Positions 18,498 to 28,175 are shown, counted from the first letter of the stretch. The stretch: 64,000 nt of DNA from Streptomyces sp. CB02056 (GCF_001905545.1 NZ_LIPD01000001.1:434001-498000); one strand, 5' to 3'. Notes: a model not told the origin generated them from the letters alone. Numbers and translations are program-made.

Positions 18498-18533
18498 CCG
18501 GGGGCCGGGGATTTGGCTCCTCCGGCCCCGGGG
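18498..18533. terminator. Imperfect hairpin after the P450 gene
   Basis: A GC-rich inverted repeat (about 18498-18508 and 18522-18531) with one bulged G, 10 bp after the P450 stop. Confidence 0.5.
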
Positions 18534-18645
18534 ACCGGGACGTTCGGCCATTCGTGGCAGGGCCGTCCGTGGGAGAGCATGGAGGGACCAAACCGGCCAA
18601 TCCGGGCGGATCGCCCGGAGTGGCCGCCTGCCAGGAGGTCCCGCC

Positions 18646-19743
18646 GTGCGCACAGCACCCCGCCCGCCGTGTCCCGCGGCGCTGGAGCCCAAGGCGCCGT
18701 GGTGGGTGCCCTGGCTGCCGGTGCTCCTGCTGGTGCTGGACCTGGTCGCCGAGGCCGTCGTCCCGGACGCCGTCGCCGCCGGCTTCCTGCTGACCGCGCT
18801 GCCCGTGGTGGCCGCGTTCAGCTACGGGCCGGTGCTGACCGCCGTCACCACGGCCGGCTCCCTGGGCCTCCAGCTCGTCCTGGCGCTGCGCGCGGACCAC
18901 GTCGACGAGCAGCACCACGTCTGGGTCTACATCGCCACCCTGCTCTCCGGCGTCATGGGCACCGCCCTGTCCTGGCAGCGCACCCGGCAGAACCGCAACC
19001 TGCTCCAGGCCCGTACGGTCGCCGAGACCCTGCAGCGCACCGTGCTGCGCCCGGTGCCCGAACGGGCCGGCGGGCTGCGGGTGGCCGGCCTCTACCGCCC
19101 GGCCCAGGCCGACGTCCTGGTCGGCGGCGACCTGTACGAGGTGTGCGACACCCGCTTCGGCGTGCGGGTGCTGCTCGGCGACGTCCGGGGCAAGGGCCTG
19201 GCCGCGGTCCGCACCGTCGCCGACGTCCTCGGCGCGTTCCGGGCGGCCGCGTACGACACCCCCGGGCTGGTCGACCTCGCCGACCAGCTGGACCGCGCGG
19301 TGCTGCGCGACGCCGCCGACCGCGGCGACGACGAACTGTTCGCCACCGCCGTCCTGCTCCAGTACCGGCCCGGCTCGGACTGCGTGGAGATCGTCAACCG
19401 CGGCCACACCACCCCGCTGCTCCTCGGCGGCGGGGGCATATCCCCGGTGTCCTGCGCCGACGAGCTCCCGCTCGGCCTCGGCCACCTCGGCCCCGCCGAC
19501 GAGCGCAGCAAGGCGATCGCCGTCGCGCTGCCCCCGGGCCACACCGTCCTGCTCTACACCGACGGCGTCAGCGAGGCCCGCGACACCACCGGCGCCTTCT
19601 ACCCGCTGGCCCCCCGCCTCGCCGCCCTCGGCACCACCGCCCCCGACCGCGTGGTCTCCTTCCTGGCCCAGGACGTCCACCGCTACGCCGGCCTCCTCGC
19701 CGACGACCTCGCCGTCCTCGCCCTCACCCCGGACACCCCGTAG
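18646..19743 (+). CDS. Membrane PP2C-type (SpoIIE-like) Ser/Thr phosphatase
   Basis: A 365-aa protein. Residues about 15-110 contain three or four hydrophobic membrane segments; the cytoplasmic part from about residue 135 is a PP2C_SpoIIE phosphatase with metal-binding motifs VGGDLYEV, LLGDVRGKG, LYTDGVSEARD and ADDLAVLAL. Such proteins in actinobacteria dephosphorylate anti-anti-sigma factors. No anti-sigma partner is adjacent. The GTG at 18646 follows CAGGAGG by 7 nt. Its last 20 bp overlap the convergent exonuclease gene. Confidence 0.9.
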   Translation: MRTAPRPPCPAALEPKAPWWVPWLPVLLLVLDLVAEAVVPDAVAAGFLLTALPVVAAFSYGPVLTAVTTAGSLGLQLVLALRADHVDEQHHVWVYIATLLSGVMGTALSWQRTRQNRNLLQARTVAETLQRTVLRPVPERAGGLRVAGLYRPAQADVLVGGDLYEVCDTRFGVRVLLGDVRGKGLAAVRTVADVLGAFRAAAYDTPGLVDLADQLDRAVLRDAADRGDDELFATAVLLQYRPGSDCVEIVNRGHTTPLLLGGGGISPVSCADELPLGLGHLGPADERSKAIAVALPPGHTVLLYTDGVSEARDTTGAFYPLAPRLAALGTTAPDRVVSFLAQDVHRYAGLLADDLAVLALTPDTP

Positions 19744-20347
19744 CCCCGTCCCACTCCCAGAGGTTCGCGAACAGCTCCGCCTGCTCCCGGGCGTCGTCCA
19801 GGGCGTGGTGCGTATGGGGCAGGTCCGGCAGCAGCTCCGGCGGCATCGACCGCTTCCCGATCCCGGCGAACGGCACCCCGGCCCGCGCCGCGTACAGCGT
19901 CTTCAGGTCCAGGCAGCCGGAGTGCCCGAACGGGCTGGAGCCGGTGAACCGCACCAGGTACCAGTAGAGGAACTGCCAGTCGTACACGGCGGGGTAGCCC
20001 ACCATCACCGGCTGGTACCGCTGCCCGCCCGGCCCGCCCCGCACCCCCTCCACCCAGCGGCCGAACTCCCGCATCGCCGCCGCCGGATCGGCCCCGTCAG
20101 CCTCCAGCGCCGCCCGGTCCAGCCCCGACACCGCCAGCGTCTCCGGGACGTACTCCGCACTGATCGGCCGCAGCTCCCGGTAGAACGCCGCCCCGCCCGC
20201 CCCCGCCCGCCGGAACCCCTCCCCGTCGTGCCACCCGGCCACCACCGCCCCGAAGCTCACCATCGAGTACGGCCCCGGGATCGGCCCGTCCGCCTCCACG
20301 TCCACCGACACGTACACCGTCGGCGTCACCTTCACCCTGCGTCCCAT
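19724..20347 (-). CDS. DnaQ-like 3'-5' exonuclease family protein
   Basis: A 207-aa protein of the DEDDh exonuclease superfamily: VYVSVDVEADG provides the first Asp/Glu pair, DWQFLYWYL the middle Asp, and HHALDDAREQAE the last His/Asp. Likely an RNase T/DnaQ-type nuclease acting on DNA or RNA ends; the substrate is unknown. I use the ATG at 20347 (MGRRVKV). Its 3' end overlaps the phosphatase gene by 20 bp on the other strand, so the two genes share no terminator. Confidence 0.82.
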   Translation of the reverse strand: MGRRVKVTPTVYVSVDVEADGPIPGPYSMVSFGAVVAGWHDGEGFRRAGAGGAAFYRELRPISAEYVPETLAVSGLDRAALEADGADPAAAMREFGRWVEGVRGGPGGQRYQPVMVGYPAVYDWQFLYWYLVRFTGSSPFGHSGCLDLKTLYAARAGVPFAGIGKRSMPPELLPDLPHTHHALDDAREQAELFANLWEWDGATGCPG

Positions 20348-20470
20348 CCCCCCATCCAACCCACCCCCGCAACCCCGTTTCCCACCCCACCGGCCGCCCC
20401 CTCACAACCGAAAGGGACCGGCGCCGCCCGGCACCGGTCCCTGTTCCGCACCCGAGGGCCGACGAGGGTC

Positions 20471-21883
20471 CTACAGGTCGTAGTAGAGCTCGAACTCGTG
20501 GGGGTGGGGGCGGAGGGCGATCGGGGCGATCTCGTTGGTGCGCTTGTAGTCGATCCAGGTCTCGATGAGGTCCGGGGTGAAGACGTTGCCGGCGAGGAGG
20601 TACTCGTGGTCGGCTTCCAGGGCCTCCAGGACGGCGGGGAGGGAGGAGGGGACCTGGGGGACGTTGGCGTGCTCCTCGGGGGCCAGCTCGTAGAGGTCCT
20701 TGTCGACGGGCTCCAGCGGCTCGATCTTGTTGCGGATGCCGTCGAGGCCGGCCATCAGCATGGCGGCGAAGGCCAGGTAGGGGTTGGAGGCCGGGTCCGG
20801 GGCGCGGAACTCGATGCGCTTGGCCTTGGCGTTGGAGCCGGTGATCGGGATGCGGATCGCGGCGGAGCGGTTGCGCTGCGAGTAGACCAGGTTGACCGGC
20901 GCCTCGAAGCCCGGCACCAGGCGGTGGTAGGAGTTCACCGAGGGGTTGGTGAAGGCCAGCAGCGAGGGGGCGTGCCGCAGCAGGCCGCCGATGTAGTAGC
21001 GGGCGGTGTCGGAGAGTCCGGCGTAGCCCTGCTCGTCGTAGAAGAGCGGCGAGCCCTCGGTCCACAGGGACTGGTGGACGTGCATGCCGGAGCCGTTGTC
21101 GCCGAAGATCGGCTTCGGCATGAAGGTGGCGGTCTTGCCGTTCCGCCAGGCGACGTTCTTGATGATGTACTTGAACAGCATCAGGTCGTCGGCGGCGTGC
21201 AGCAGGGTGTTGAACTTGTAGTTGATCTCGGCCTGGCCGGCGGTGCCGACCTCGTGGTGCTGGCGCTCGACCTCCAGTCCGGCCTTGGCGAGCTCCAGCG
21301 ACATCTCGGCGCGCAGGTCGGCGAAGTGGTCGACCGGCGGGACGGGGAAGTAGCCGCCCTTGTACTTGACCTTGTAGCCGCGCACGTCGCCCTCGGCGGC
21401 GCCGCTGTTCCAGGCGCCGGCCTCCGAGTCGATGTGGTAGAAGGACGCGTTGGCGCTGGTCTCGAAGCGGACCGAGTCGAAGACGTAGAACTCGGCCTCG
21501 GGCCCGAAGTACGCGGTGTCGGCGATGCCGGAGGAGGCCAGGTAGGCCTCGGCCTTCCTGGCGACGTTGCGCGGGTCGCGGCTGTAGGCCTCGCCGGTGA
21601 CCGGGTCCTGGATGAAGAAGTTGATGTTGAGGTGCTTCTCGGCCCGGAAGGGGTCGAGGCGGGCGGTGGCGAGGTCCGGCACCAGGGCCATGTCGGACTC
21701 GTGGATGGCCTGGAAGCCGCGGATCGACGAGCCGTCGAACATCAGGATCTCGGACGGGTCGAAGGTCGCCGCAGGTACGGAGAAGTGCTGCAAGACGCCC
21801 GGCAGGTCGCAGAACCGGACGTCGACGAACTTCACGTCGTTGTCCTGGATGTACTGCTTCACTTCGGCGGCGTTGTTGAACAT
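20471..21883 (-). CDS. glnA: Glutamine synthetase type I
   Basis: A 470-aa cytosolic dodecameric enzyme making glutamine from glutamate, ammonia and ATP. Typical motifs are present: [37 protein letters not shown], and the ATP-binding [12 protein letters not shown]. Tyr398 in [10 protein letters not shown] is the adenylylation site used by GlnE. The length is normal. The ATG at 21883 is preceded by GAGGAGG. Upstream lie a full GlnR operator (21929-21967) and a DasR-type palindrome (22041-22056), so nitrogen and probably N-acetylglucosamine signals control it. Confidence 0.98.
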   Translation of the reverse strand: MFNNAAEVKQYIQDNDVKFVDVRFCDLPGVLQHFSVPAATFDPSEILMFDGSSIRGFQAIHESDMALVPDLATARLDPFRAEKHLNINFFIQDPVTGEAYSRDPRNVARKAEAYLASSGIADTAYFGPEAEFYVFDSVRFETSANASFYHIDSEAGAWNSGAAEGDVRGYKVKYKGGYFPVPPVDHFADLRAEMSLELAKAGLEVERQHHEVGTAGQAEINYKFNTLLHAADDLMLFKYIIKNVAWRNGKTATFMPKPIFGDNGSGMHVHQSLWTEGSPLFYDEQGYAGLSDTARYYIGGLLRHAPSLLAFTNPSVNSYHRLVPGFEAPVNLVYSQRNRSAAIRIPITGSNAKAKRIEFRAPDPASNPYLAFAAMLMAGLDGIRNKIEPLEPVDKDLYELAPEEHANVPQVPSSLPAVLEALEADHEYLLAGNVFTPDLIETWIDYKRTNEIAPIALRPHPHEFELYYDL

Positions 21884-21928
21884 CCATCCTCCTCGGCGTG
21901 CGAATTGGGCTCACCATAGGAATGGGTC

Positions 21929-21967
21929 GTTTCCAGCCGGTGACCCGCTCGTTTCCTAGATGTTAAC
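21929..21967 (-). promoter_or_regulatory. GlnR operator of glnA
   Basis: On the glnA strand four half-sites, GTTAAC, GAAAC, GTCAC and GAAAC, are spaced exactly 11 bp apart (plus-strand positions 21962, 21951, 21940 and 21929). This is the known GlnR box pattern gTnAC-n6-GaAAc, present in two tandem copies. It lies 46-84 bp upstream of the start codon. Confidence 0.9.
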
Positions 21968-22031
21968 CACGGTCGCCTCGCGGGCGGCAAAGATGTACGG
22001 GACGGTACAAATCGCCCCGCCCAGCTGCGCA

Positions 22032-22063
22032 CCCTTCCGCAAGTGGTCTGGACCACTTGGAAG
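22032..22063. promoter_or_regulatory. DasR-type dre palindrome between glnA and the RDD gene
   Basis: The 16-mer AGTGGTCTGGACCACT (22041-22056) matches the DasR consensus A(C/G)TGGTCTAGACCA(C/G)T except for one central base. The symmetry extends outward as CCTTCC(gc)AA...TTGGAAGG. The site is 158 bp upstream of glnA and 103 bp upstream of the divergent RDD gene. The match to DasR is known-motif based; binding is inference. Confidence 0.7.
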
Positions 22064-22158
22064 GGGGCCGGGATGACGATTCACCCGGTCGGGGGTGATG
22101 CCCCGGCCGGAGGGGAGCCGGTGGCGGTGCGACCCGTCAGCCCGGTTAGTGTGGATTC

Positions 22159-22626
22159 GTGGACACCAGAGAAGCGTTGGGATCGTGGATCGACGGCCCC
22201 CGGGCGGCCGCCGAGAAGATGGGCGCCGACTTCGGCCACCGCGGCGAGCGCCTCGGGCTGCCCAAGGAGGGCCCCGGCTCGATCGCCGGCCCCGGCCGCC
22301 GGATCGGCGCGCTGTTCGTGGACGGCTGGCTCGTCGCCCTGATCTCGTACGGGCTGATCGCCCGCGGCGACCAGGCCGAGGCCAACCTGTGGACCAGCCC
22401 GCTGTACTTCCTCGTCGCGGCCCTGATGCTGTCCACCACCGGCACGACGGTCGGCAAGCGGCTGTTCGGCCTCCGGGTGGTCCGGCTGGACGGCCGCCGC
22501 GCGACCATCCCGCAGGTCCTGCTGCGCACCCTGCTGCTCTGCCTGGTGGTGCCGCCGCTGGTCTGGGACCGCGACACCCGGGGCCTGCACGACAAGGCGG
22601 TCGGCACCGTCGAGGTCCGCATCTAG
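22159..22626 (+). CDS. RDD family membrane protein
   Basis: A 155-aa integral membrane protein. The RDD domain spans about residues 43-150: RRIGALFVDGWLVALISYG (first membrane segment with Arg-x-x-Asp), a second hydrophobic segment FLVAALMLSTTG, TVGKRLFGLRVV, and a third segment LLLCLVVPPLV followed by GLHDKAVGT. Function not established; possibly a transporter-like component. The GTG at 22159 gives the usual N-terminal length. It is divergent from glnA and ends in a strong hairpin. Confidence 0.85.
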   Translation: MDTREALGSWIDGPRAAAEKMGADFGHRGERLGLPKEGPGSIAGPGRRIGALFVDGWLVALISYGLIARGDQAEANLWTSPLYFLVAALMLSTTGTTVGKRLFGLRVVRLDGRRATIPQVLLRTLLLCLVVPPLVWDRDTRGLHDKAVGTVEVRI

Positions 22627-22669
22627 CACGGTCCGGACAAGCCCGGCAGCAGATGCCGGACGACGCCGA

Positions 22670-22701
22670 AACGGCCCCGCTGAGGATTCAGCGGGGCCGT
22701 T
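22670..22701. terminator. Strong bidirectional terminator between RDD and DUF4191 genes
   Basis: A perfect 14-bp stem (22670-22683 and 22688-22701) with loop GGAT, followed by TCT, between convergent genes. Confidence 0.9.
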
Positions 22702-22728
22702 CTCGTGTCGTGAGGGGCGGGGGAGGGG

Positions 22729-23427
22729 TCAGCGGGCCTGGCCGCCCTTGGGCATCCGGGCGCCCTTCGGCATCGGACCCTTGGGGATCGGCGCCTTGGA
22801 GAGCAGGTCGCCCAGCGCGCGCAGGCGGTCGTTGGTCTCGGTGACCTGGGCGGCGGTGATGGCGCGGGGCAGGCGCATCAGGTGGATCTGGAGCTTCTTC
22901 AGCGGGATCTCGCCCTCGCCGTTGCCCACCACGATGTCGTGCACCGGCACGTCGCCGACCACACGGGCCATCTTCTTCTTCTCGGAGGCCAGCAGCTGGC
23001 GGACCCGGTTCGGGTTGCCCTCGCCGATCAGCGCGATGCCGGCCCGGCCCACGGCGCGGTAGACCGCGTCCTGGCTACGGGTGACCGCGACCGGGGTGCT
23101 GTTGGAGCTCCAGCCGCGCCGGATGTTGTTCAGCACCGCCGCGACGGCGCCCGGCTGCCCCTCCATCTGCCCGAACGCGGCGCGCTCGGCCCGGCGCCCG
23201 AAGACGATCGCCATGGCCAGCACGGCCACGATGAAGCCCAGGATGCCCAGGTAGACGGGATGCTCGATCGCGAAGCCGATGGCGAGGAACACGCCGAAGG
23301 TCAGCAGGCCGACGCCGGCGATGATCAGGCCGATCTTGGTGTCGACCTTCTTGGTCATGGTGTACGCCAGACGGATCTGCTTCAGCCGTCCGGGGTTCTC
23401 GGATGTTTCCCTCGCCATAACGCTCAT
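22729..23427 (-). CDS. DUF4191 membrane protein
   Basis: A 232-aa protein with two transmembrane helices near the N-terminus (about residues 33-55 and 60-78), then a basic cytosolic part: RAERAAFGQMEGQPGA, AVYRAVGRAGIALIGEG, and a Lys/Pro/Gly tail (PKGPMPKGARMPKGG). Matches the actinobacterial DUF4191 family, found next to lipA in many relatives; function unknown. Start choice: ATG at 23427 (MSVMARET), with an in-frame ATG at 23418 as an alternative. Confidence 0.88.
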   Translation of the reverse strand: MSVMARETSENPGRLKQIRLAYTMTKKVDTKIGLIIAGVGLLTFGVFLAIGFAIEHPVYLGILGFIVAVLAMAIVFGRRAERAAFGQMEGQPGAVAAVLNNIRRGWSSNSTPVAVTRSQDAVYRAVGRAGIALIGEGNPNRVRQLLASEKKKMARVVGDVPVHDIVVGNGEGEIPLKKLQIHLMRLPRAITAAQVTETNDRLRALGDLLSKAPIPKGPMPKGARMPKGGQAR

Positions 23428-23527
23428 GGTACGTGGCACGGGTACGGGATATCCAAGCCCGGGTACCCGTTCGCCCCAACCGTGACCCGTGCGCCGGTGC
23501 GCCGTCGCGCACAGCGACGCCGGGGGC

Positions 23528-23761
23528 TCACTTCCGTGGCGTGGAACGGGTCCGCGGCGCGGGACGGCCCGGGGGCGTGGAGAGGGGCTGCGGCGTGGTC
23601 CGGGCGGCCTCCGCGTCGTCGTGCCGGCGGTCCGCCGCGTACCGGCGGTTCTCGCACACCGCCGCCCACGCGTTGCGGCGCGCGTGCTGCTGGCCGGGGG
23701 CCAGCAGGACGCTCTCGGCGTACCGCAGTGCCACTCCGACCGATCGGATCCGCATCCGCAT
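23528..23761 (-). CDS. Small basic hypothetical protein between DUF4191 gene and lipA
   Basis: A 77-aa frame starting at ATG 23761, 8 nt after a strong ribosome binding site (GGAGAGGAG). The first 52 residues look like real protein (SVGVALRYAESVLLAPGQQ, then HARRNAWAAVCENRRY), Arg/Ala rich with a short helical appearance. The Pro/Arg-rich tail from residue 57 is low complexity. I recall a small conserved gene at this place in other Streptomyces, between lipA and the DUF4191 gene. It is on the same strand as both. No function can be assigned. Confidence 0.6.
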   Translation of the reverse strand: MRMRIRSVGVALRYAESVLLAPGQQHARRNAWAAVCENRRYAADRRHDDAEAARTTPQPLSTPPGRPAPRTRSTPRK

Positions 23762-23944
23762 GCCGAACAGCTCCTCTCCGGGCTGATGGGGGCCGAGCCG
23801 GCCGAGCCGGGTGAGACGGCCGTGGTGGCCGTGGTGACCGAGCCGGCCGTGGTGGCCGAGAAGAATCGAACGCTCACCAGGCGTCCAGCGTCCCCACCCC
23901 GTGTTACCAGCCCGTGACCAGGCCGTCAAAGCGTGGTGAAACCG

Positions 23945-23972
23945 AAAGGGCGGAGCCGAAGCTCCGCCCTTT
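23945..23972. terminator. Terminator hairpin downstream of lipA
   Basis: A perfect 12-bp stem AAAGGGCGGAGC / GCTCCGCCCTTT with loop CGAA. On the lipA strand it is followed by a CGGTTT-type sequence. Confidence 0.85.
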
Positions 23973-23990
23973 CCCTGGCTCGAACAACAC

Positions 23991-24036
23991 GGTCGGACCG
24001 AACGGTCCGACCGGCCCGATCGGACCGATCGGACCG
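23991..24036. repeat. Inverted and direct repeats of GGTCGGACCG / CGATCGGAC after lipA
   Basis: GGTCGGACCG (23991-24000) and its inverse CGGTCCGACC (24003-24012) are separated by AA. Two copies of CGATCGGAC follow (24017 onward). This sits directly downstream of the lipA stop codon and may be a second terminator element. Confidence 0.65.
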
Positions 24037-24053
24037 TACCGGTCAGGAGACCG

Positions 24054-25007
24054 TCAGACCGCGGCCTGCTCGCGCCGCTCCAGCGCCTGCCGGTACAGCC
24101 GGCCGGCCCGGTACGAGGACCGCACCAGCGGGCCCGACATGACGCCCGCGAAGCCCAGCTCCTCGGCCTCCTGCTGGAGCTCGACGAACTCCTGCGGCTT
24201 CACCCAGCGCTCCACCGGGTGGTGGCGCAGCGAGGGGCGCAGATACTGGGTGATGGTGATCAGCTCGCAGCCGGCGCCGACCAGGTCGGCCAGCGCCTGG
24301 CTGACCTCCTCGCGGGTCTCGCCCATGCCGAGGATCAGGTTGGACTTGGTCACCAGCCCGGCCGCGCGGGCCTGGGTGATGACGTCCAGCGAGCGCTCGT
24401 AGCGGAAGGCCGGGCGGATCCGCTTGAAGATCCGCGGCACCGTCTCGACGTTGTGCGCGAGCACCTCGGGGCGGGAGGAGAAGACCTCGGCCAGCTGCTC
24501 GGGCACCGCGTTGAAGTCGGGGATGAGCAGCTCGACGCCGGTGCGGCCGGCCGCGCGGTCGGCGGTCATCGCGTGCACCTGGCGCACGGTCTCGGCGTAC
24601 AGCCAGGCGCCGCCGTCCTCCAGGTCGTCGCGGGCGACGCCGGTGATGGTGGCGTAGTTGAGGTCCATGGTGACGATGGACTCGGCGACCCGGCGCGGCT
24701 CGTCGCGGTCGAACTCGGCGGGCTTGCCGGTGTCGATCTGACAGAAGTCGCAGCGGCGGGTGCACTGGTCACCGCCGATGAGGAAGGTCGCCTCGCGGTC
24801 CTCCCAGCACTCGAAGATGTTGGGGCAGCCGGCCTCCTGGCAGACCGTGTGCAGCCCCTCCTTCTTCACCAGCGACTGGAGGGCGTTGTACTCCGGGCCC
24901 ATCTTCGCGCGGGTCTTGATCCACTCGGGCTTCCGCTCGATGGGGGTCTCGCTGTTGCGGACCTCCAGGCGGAGCAGCTTCCTGCCGTCGGGCGCGACAG
25001 CGGACAC
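24054..25007 (-). CDS. lipA: Lipoyl synthase
   Basis: A 317-aa radical SAM enzyme inserting two sulfurs into protein-bound octanoyl groups. The auxiliary cluster cysteines are Cys56, Cys61 and Cys67 ([12 protein letters not shown]); the radical SAM cluster is Cys82, Cys86 and Cys89 (CTRRCDFC). The GTG at 25007 follows AGGAG by 6 nt. It acts after LipB, whose gene is just upstream on the same strand with a gap of about 240 bp. Targets include the E2 protein encoded at 39586-41376. Confidence 0.98.
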   Translation of the reverse strand: MSAVAPDGRKLLRLEVRNSETPIERKPEWIKTRAKMGPEYNALQSLVKKEGLHTVCQEAGCPNIFECWEDREATFLIGGDQCTRRCDFCQIDTGKPAEFDRDEPRRVAESIVTMDLNYATITGVARDDLEDGGAWLYAETVRQVHAMTADRAAGRTGVELLIPDFNAVPEQLAEVFSSRPEVLAHNVETVPRIFKRIRPAFRYERSLDVITQARAAGLVTKSNLILGMGETREEVSQALADLVGAGCELITITQYLRPSLRHHPVERWVKPQEFVELQQEAEELGFAGVMSGPLVRSSYRAGRLYRQALERREQAAV

Positions 25008-25076
25008 GTGCGACTCCTAGAACTAGACGGGGTACCCCCAGGGTACGCCTGTGGTTGTACGGCCTTCGTCGGGCCT

Positions 25077-25100
25077 GTTGCCCTGCAATCGCAGGGCAAC
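25077..25100. terminator. Hairpin between lipB and lipA
   Basis: A perfect 10-bp stem GTTGCCCTGC / GCAGGGCAAC with loop AATC, 70 bp upstream of the lipA start. It could attenuate read-through from lipB or be part of the lipA leader. Confidence 0.55.
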
Positions 25101-25143
25101 ATGGCTACCGGTCGGTAGATTCCCAGCGGCCGCCGGGATTTCC

Positions 25144-25198
25144 GACGGCCGTCAGGACAGCGGGGCGGACGGTCATCGGGGCGGACGGCCGTCAGGAC
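25144..25198. repeat. 15-bp direct repeat in the lipB-lipA gap
   Basis: GACGGCCGTCAGGAC occurs at 25144-25158 and 25184-25198, 40 bp apart, with partial copies of GGGGCGGACGG between. Looks like a recent local duplication downstream of lipB. Confidence 0.6.
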
Positions 25199-25245
25199 GC
25201 ATCAGGGCAGGTGTCCGGCGGTGCGCCGGAGCCGGGCGGTGGGGC

Positions 25246-26043
25246 TCAGCGGCTGAGCGCCGGCTCCGGCAGCTCGGCGAGGACGGCCGCCAGGTGCCGC
25301 TCGACCACCGGTGCCGCCTCGGCGGCGGACAGTCCGCGCCGCAGCTCGCCGGTGAGCGAGGCGACGCCCGCGTCCCGGATGCCGCACGGCACGATCTTGT
25401 CGAACCAGGTCATGTCCGGGTCGCAGTTGAGCGCGAAGCCGTGCATGGTGACCCCGCGGGCGACCCGCACGCCGATCGCGGCGAGCTTGCGGTCGTCCCC
25501 GCGCTGGCCGGCGTTGGAGGGGGCGTACTCGGGGCCGGCCAGGCGCGGGTCGATGCCGAGCGGCAGGCCCATCCGCAGGGTCAGCTTGCCGATGTCCACG
25601 ACCTGCGCCGGGTCCACCACGGCGTCCGGGATGGACTCGCCCAGCACCCAGACCCCGCTGCGGCCCTCGACCCGGGTGGAGTCGATGCCGAACTCGCCGG
25701 CGGTGCGGATCAGCGCCTCCTCCAGCCGGCGGACGTAGGCGATGACGTCGATCGGGTCGGGCAGCTTGACGATCGGGTAGCCGACCAGCTGGCCGGGGCC
25801 GTGCCAGGTGATCTCCCCGCCGCGGTTGACCTCGACCACCGGGGTGCCGTCCAGCGGCAGGTCGGCGGGGTTGGTGCGCTTGCCCATGGTGTACACCGAC
25901 TGGTGCTCCAGGAGCAGGACGGTGTCGGGGATCTCGTCCGCGACCCGCAGCGCGTGCAGCCGCTGCTGCTCCTCCCAGGCCTCCTGGTAGGGCACGGTCC
26001 GCTCACCTATGCCCATGCGAACAAAACGCACGTTCTCGCTCAC
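25246..26043 (-). CDS. lipB: Octanoyltransferase
   Basis: A 265-aa enzyme moving octanoyl groups from acyl carrier protein to lipoyl domains. Shown by [17 protein letters not shown], the catalytic Lys in [10 protein letters not shown] and the catalytic Cys in KIVPCGI (Cys220). The GTG at 26043 follows AAGGAG by 9 nt and gives the normal N-terminus, so the longer frame from 26085 is not needed. It forms the lipoate pair with lipA. Confidence 0.96.
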   Translation of the reverse strand: MSENVRFVRMGIGERTVPYQEAWEEQQRLHALRVADEIPDTVLLLEHQSVYTMGKRTNPADLPLDGTPVVEVNRGGEITWHGPGQLVGYPIVKLPDPIDVIAYVRRLEEALIRTAGEFGIDSTRVEGRSGVWVLGESIPDAVVDPAQVVDIGKLTLRMGLPLGIDPRLAGPEYAPSNAGQRGDDRKLAAIGVRVARGVTMHGFALNCDPDMTWFDKIVPCGIRDAGVASLTGELRRGLSAAEAAPVVERHLAAVLAELPEPALSR

Positions 26044-26167
26044 CGCTGCCGCTCCTTGCCAGGCGTTCGAGACCAACCTCGCCACTGTACGCCCAGCCCG
26101 TCCGAACCCCTTCAGCCGCCTGCGGGCAGCGGCCCCGCCCAGCCGCTCGCCCAGCCGCTCGCCCCGC

Positions 26168-28108
26168 TCAGCCCCCCGCGAGCAGCTGCAGCCGCAGCGC
26201 GAGCTGGAGCTCCAGCGACCGCTCCGGCTGGTTCCAGTCCCGCCCGAGCAGCGCCTCGACCCGGTCCAGCCGCTGGACCACCGTGTTCACGTGGACGTGC
26301 AGCTCGTCCTTGGCCCTGGTCAGGCTGCCGCCGCAGTCGAAGTAGGCGCGCAGGGTGCGGACCAGCTCGGTGCCGCGCCGGGCGTCGTAGGCCAGCAGCG
26401 GGCCGAGCGTCGCGCCGACGAAGCCGTCCACGTCGTGGCCGTCGCCGAGCAGCACGCCGAGGAAGCCGAGCGCCCGGGCGGAGGCGCCCTCCCCGGCCCG
26501 GCCGAGCACCCGCAGGGCCCGGAGGCAGCGCAGACCCTCGCCGTAGGAGGCGGCCAGCGCGGACGGCCCGGCGGCCGGGCGGCCCGCGCCGACGGTGACC
26601 GGGAACCCGGCCAGCCGGGCCAGCCGTTCGGCGGCCTGTCGGGCGGTCTCCTCGGGATCGCCGGCGCCGACCGCGCTGCCGCTGCCACTGCCGCCGCTGC
26701 CGCTCTCGACGGGCGTCAGCAGCACCACCGTCTCAGCGTGCTCGGCGCTGACGCCCCGGGAGCCGAACAGGTAGCGCCGGGCCGCCCCGGCCAGCCGTCC
26801 GCGCTCGTCGGTCTTCCCGTCGGCCGGCTCCGCGACCAGCACCAGGTGCGGCCGGGCGAGGTCGACGCCGAGCCGGCGGCCGCGGGCGGTGAGCCCGGCC
26901 GGGTCGCGCTCGGGGGCGGTCAGCAGGTCGGTGAGCAGGTCGCCGCGGATCCGGTTCTCGGTCTCGGCGACGGAGCGGCGCAGCAGCAGGAGCAGGGCGG
27001 TGACCACGCTGGCCCGCTCGAACAGCCGCCGGTCGGCGTCGTCGAGGTCGGGGCGGCCGCGCAGCACCATGGTGCCGAGCGCGTCGTGCCCGGCCAGCAC
27101 CGCGCAGACCCACTGCTCGCGGTGCCGTACGGACCGGCCCTCGGCGCGGGAGGCGGCGACCGCCTCGGCCAGTTCGGCGGCGGGGGCGGAGCGTCCGGCC
27201 AGCGGCTCGCCCTCGGCGTCCAGGACCGCTATCTCCCCGCCCAGCAGGGCGGCGACGGCGGCGGCGACGTCCGGTACCTCGGCGCCGCGCAGCACCAGGT
27301 CGGTGAGCCGGTCGTGGGCCTGCTCGGCGCGCTGGACAGCGGCGGAGTGGGCCCGGACCAGCTCGTTGGCGGCGTTCAGCTCGGCGAGCGCGGCCCGGGT
27401 GTCGGCCAGCGACTTGGCGGTGTCCAGGGCGATCGCGGCGTGCGCGGCCAGCGAGCAGAGCAGCGCGACCTCGTCGGGGGAGAAGGCGCGCGGCGAGCGG
27501 TCGGCGGCGAACAGGACGCCGATGACCTGCCCGCCGAGCAGCAGCGGCACCCCGATGATCGCCACCAGGCCCTCGTCCAGCACGCCCGCGTCGATCGTGC
27601 CGGTGTGGTGGAAGCGCTCGTCGGTGCGGTAGTCGGGGGTGGCGTACGGGCGGGCGGTCTGGGCGACCAGCCCGCCCAGGCCGTGGCCGAGGCTGAGCCG
27701 CAGGGTCTGGAACAGGACGGAGACCGAGCCGTCGGTGACCCGCATGTAGGTGTCCCCGGCGGCCTCGTCCGGCAGGGTCAGGTAGGCGGTGTCGGTGCCG
27801 AGCAGCATCCGGGCCCGGCGGACGATCGCCTGGAGCACGGTGTCCAGGTCCCGGGAGGCGGCGAGGTCCCCGGCGGTGTCGAACAGGGCGGTCAACTCGG
27901 CTTCGCGGCGCCGGTGTTGACGCAGGGTGCGGTGGACCCGCAGGGCCTGCCAGGTGGCGTCGTCGATCTCGGCGAGGACGGCGGCCGACGCCCCGCGGCG
28001 GCGGGCGTCGGCCAGCACGTCGGCGAAGTCCTCGGTGGCGGCGCCGGAGGCGAGCAGGTCGAGCAGTCGCCGCAGCGCGGGCGCGGCGCTTTCCTGAGGG
28101 TGGTTCAT
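26168..28108 (-). CDS. GAF/PucR-type transcriptional regulator
   Basis: A 646-aa regulator. A GAF domain covers about residues 90-235 ([19 protein letters not shown] to HAAIALDTA), followed by a linker and a PucR/CdaR-like region. The C-terminal helix-turn-helix of the PucR type reads [20 protein letters not shown], then [14 protein letters not shown] (about 590-630). Such regulators usually activate catabolic genes in response to a small molecule. The start codon of this gene is 67 bp after the MFS stop codon on the same strand, so they are probably one operon. The regulated genes are likely the MFS gene and the 3-hydroxybutyrate dehydrogenase upstream (inference). No clear ribosome binding site precedes the ATG at 28108. 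Confidence 0.85.
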   Translation of the reverse strand: MNHPQESAAPALRRLLDLLASGAATEDFADVLADARRRGASAAVLAEIDDATWQALRVHRTLRQHRRREAELTALFDTAGDLAASRDLDTVLQAIVRRARMLLGTDTAYLTLPDEAAGDTYMRVTDGSVSVLFQTLRLSLGHGLGGLVAQTARPYATPDYRTDERFHHTGTIDAGVLDEGLVAIIGVPLLLGGQVIGVLFAADRSPRAFSPDEVALLCSLAAHAAIALDTAKSLADTRAALAELNAANELVRAHSAAVQRAEQAHDRLTDLVLRGAEVPDVAAAVAALLGGEIAVLDAEGEPLAGRSAPAAELAEAVAASRAEGRSVRHREQWVCAVLAGHDALGTMVLRGRPDLDDADRRLFERASVVTALLLLLRRSVAETENRIRGDLLTDLLTAPERDPAGLTARGRRLGVDLARPHLVLVAEPADGKTDERGRLAGAARRYLFGSRGVSAEHAETVVLLTPVESGSGGSGSGSAVGAGDPEETARQAAERLARLAGFPVTVGAGRPAAGPSALAASYGEGLRCLRALRVLGRAGEGASARALGFLGVLLGDGHDVDGFVGATLGPLLAYDARRGTELVRTLRAYFDCGGSLTRAKDELHVHVNTVVQRLDRVEALLGRDWNQPERSLELQLALRLQLLAGG

Positions 28109-28175
28109 GGTGCGTGCTGCCAATCGGCGTCGGTTCCGTCGGTTCCGAGAAAGCGCGATCGTACCGGCTCGGCCC

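Noticed and set aside
23433-23917. Plus-strand frames opposite the 77-aa gene
   Set aside because: No ribosome binding site and no protein-like segments; the minus-strand frame has a strong one.
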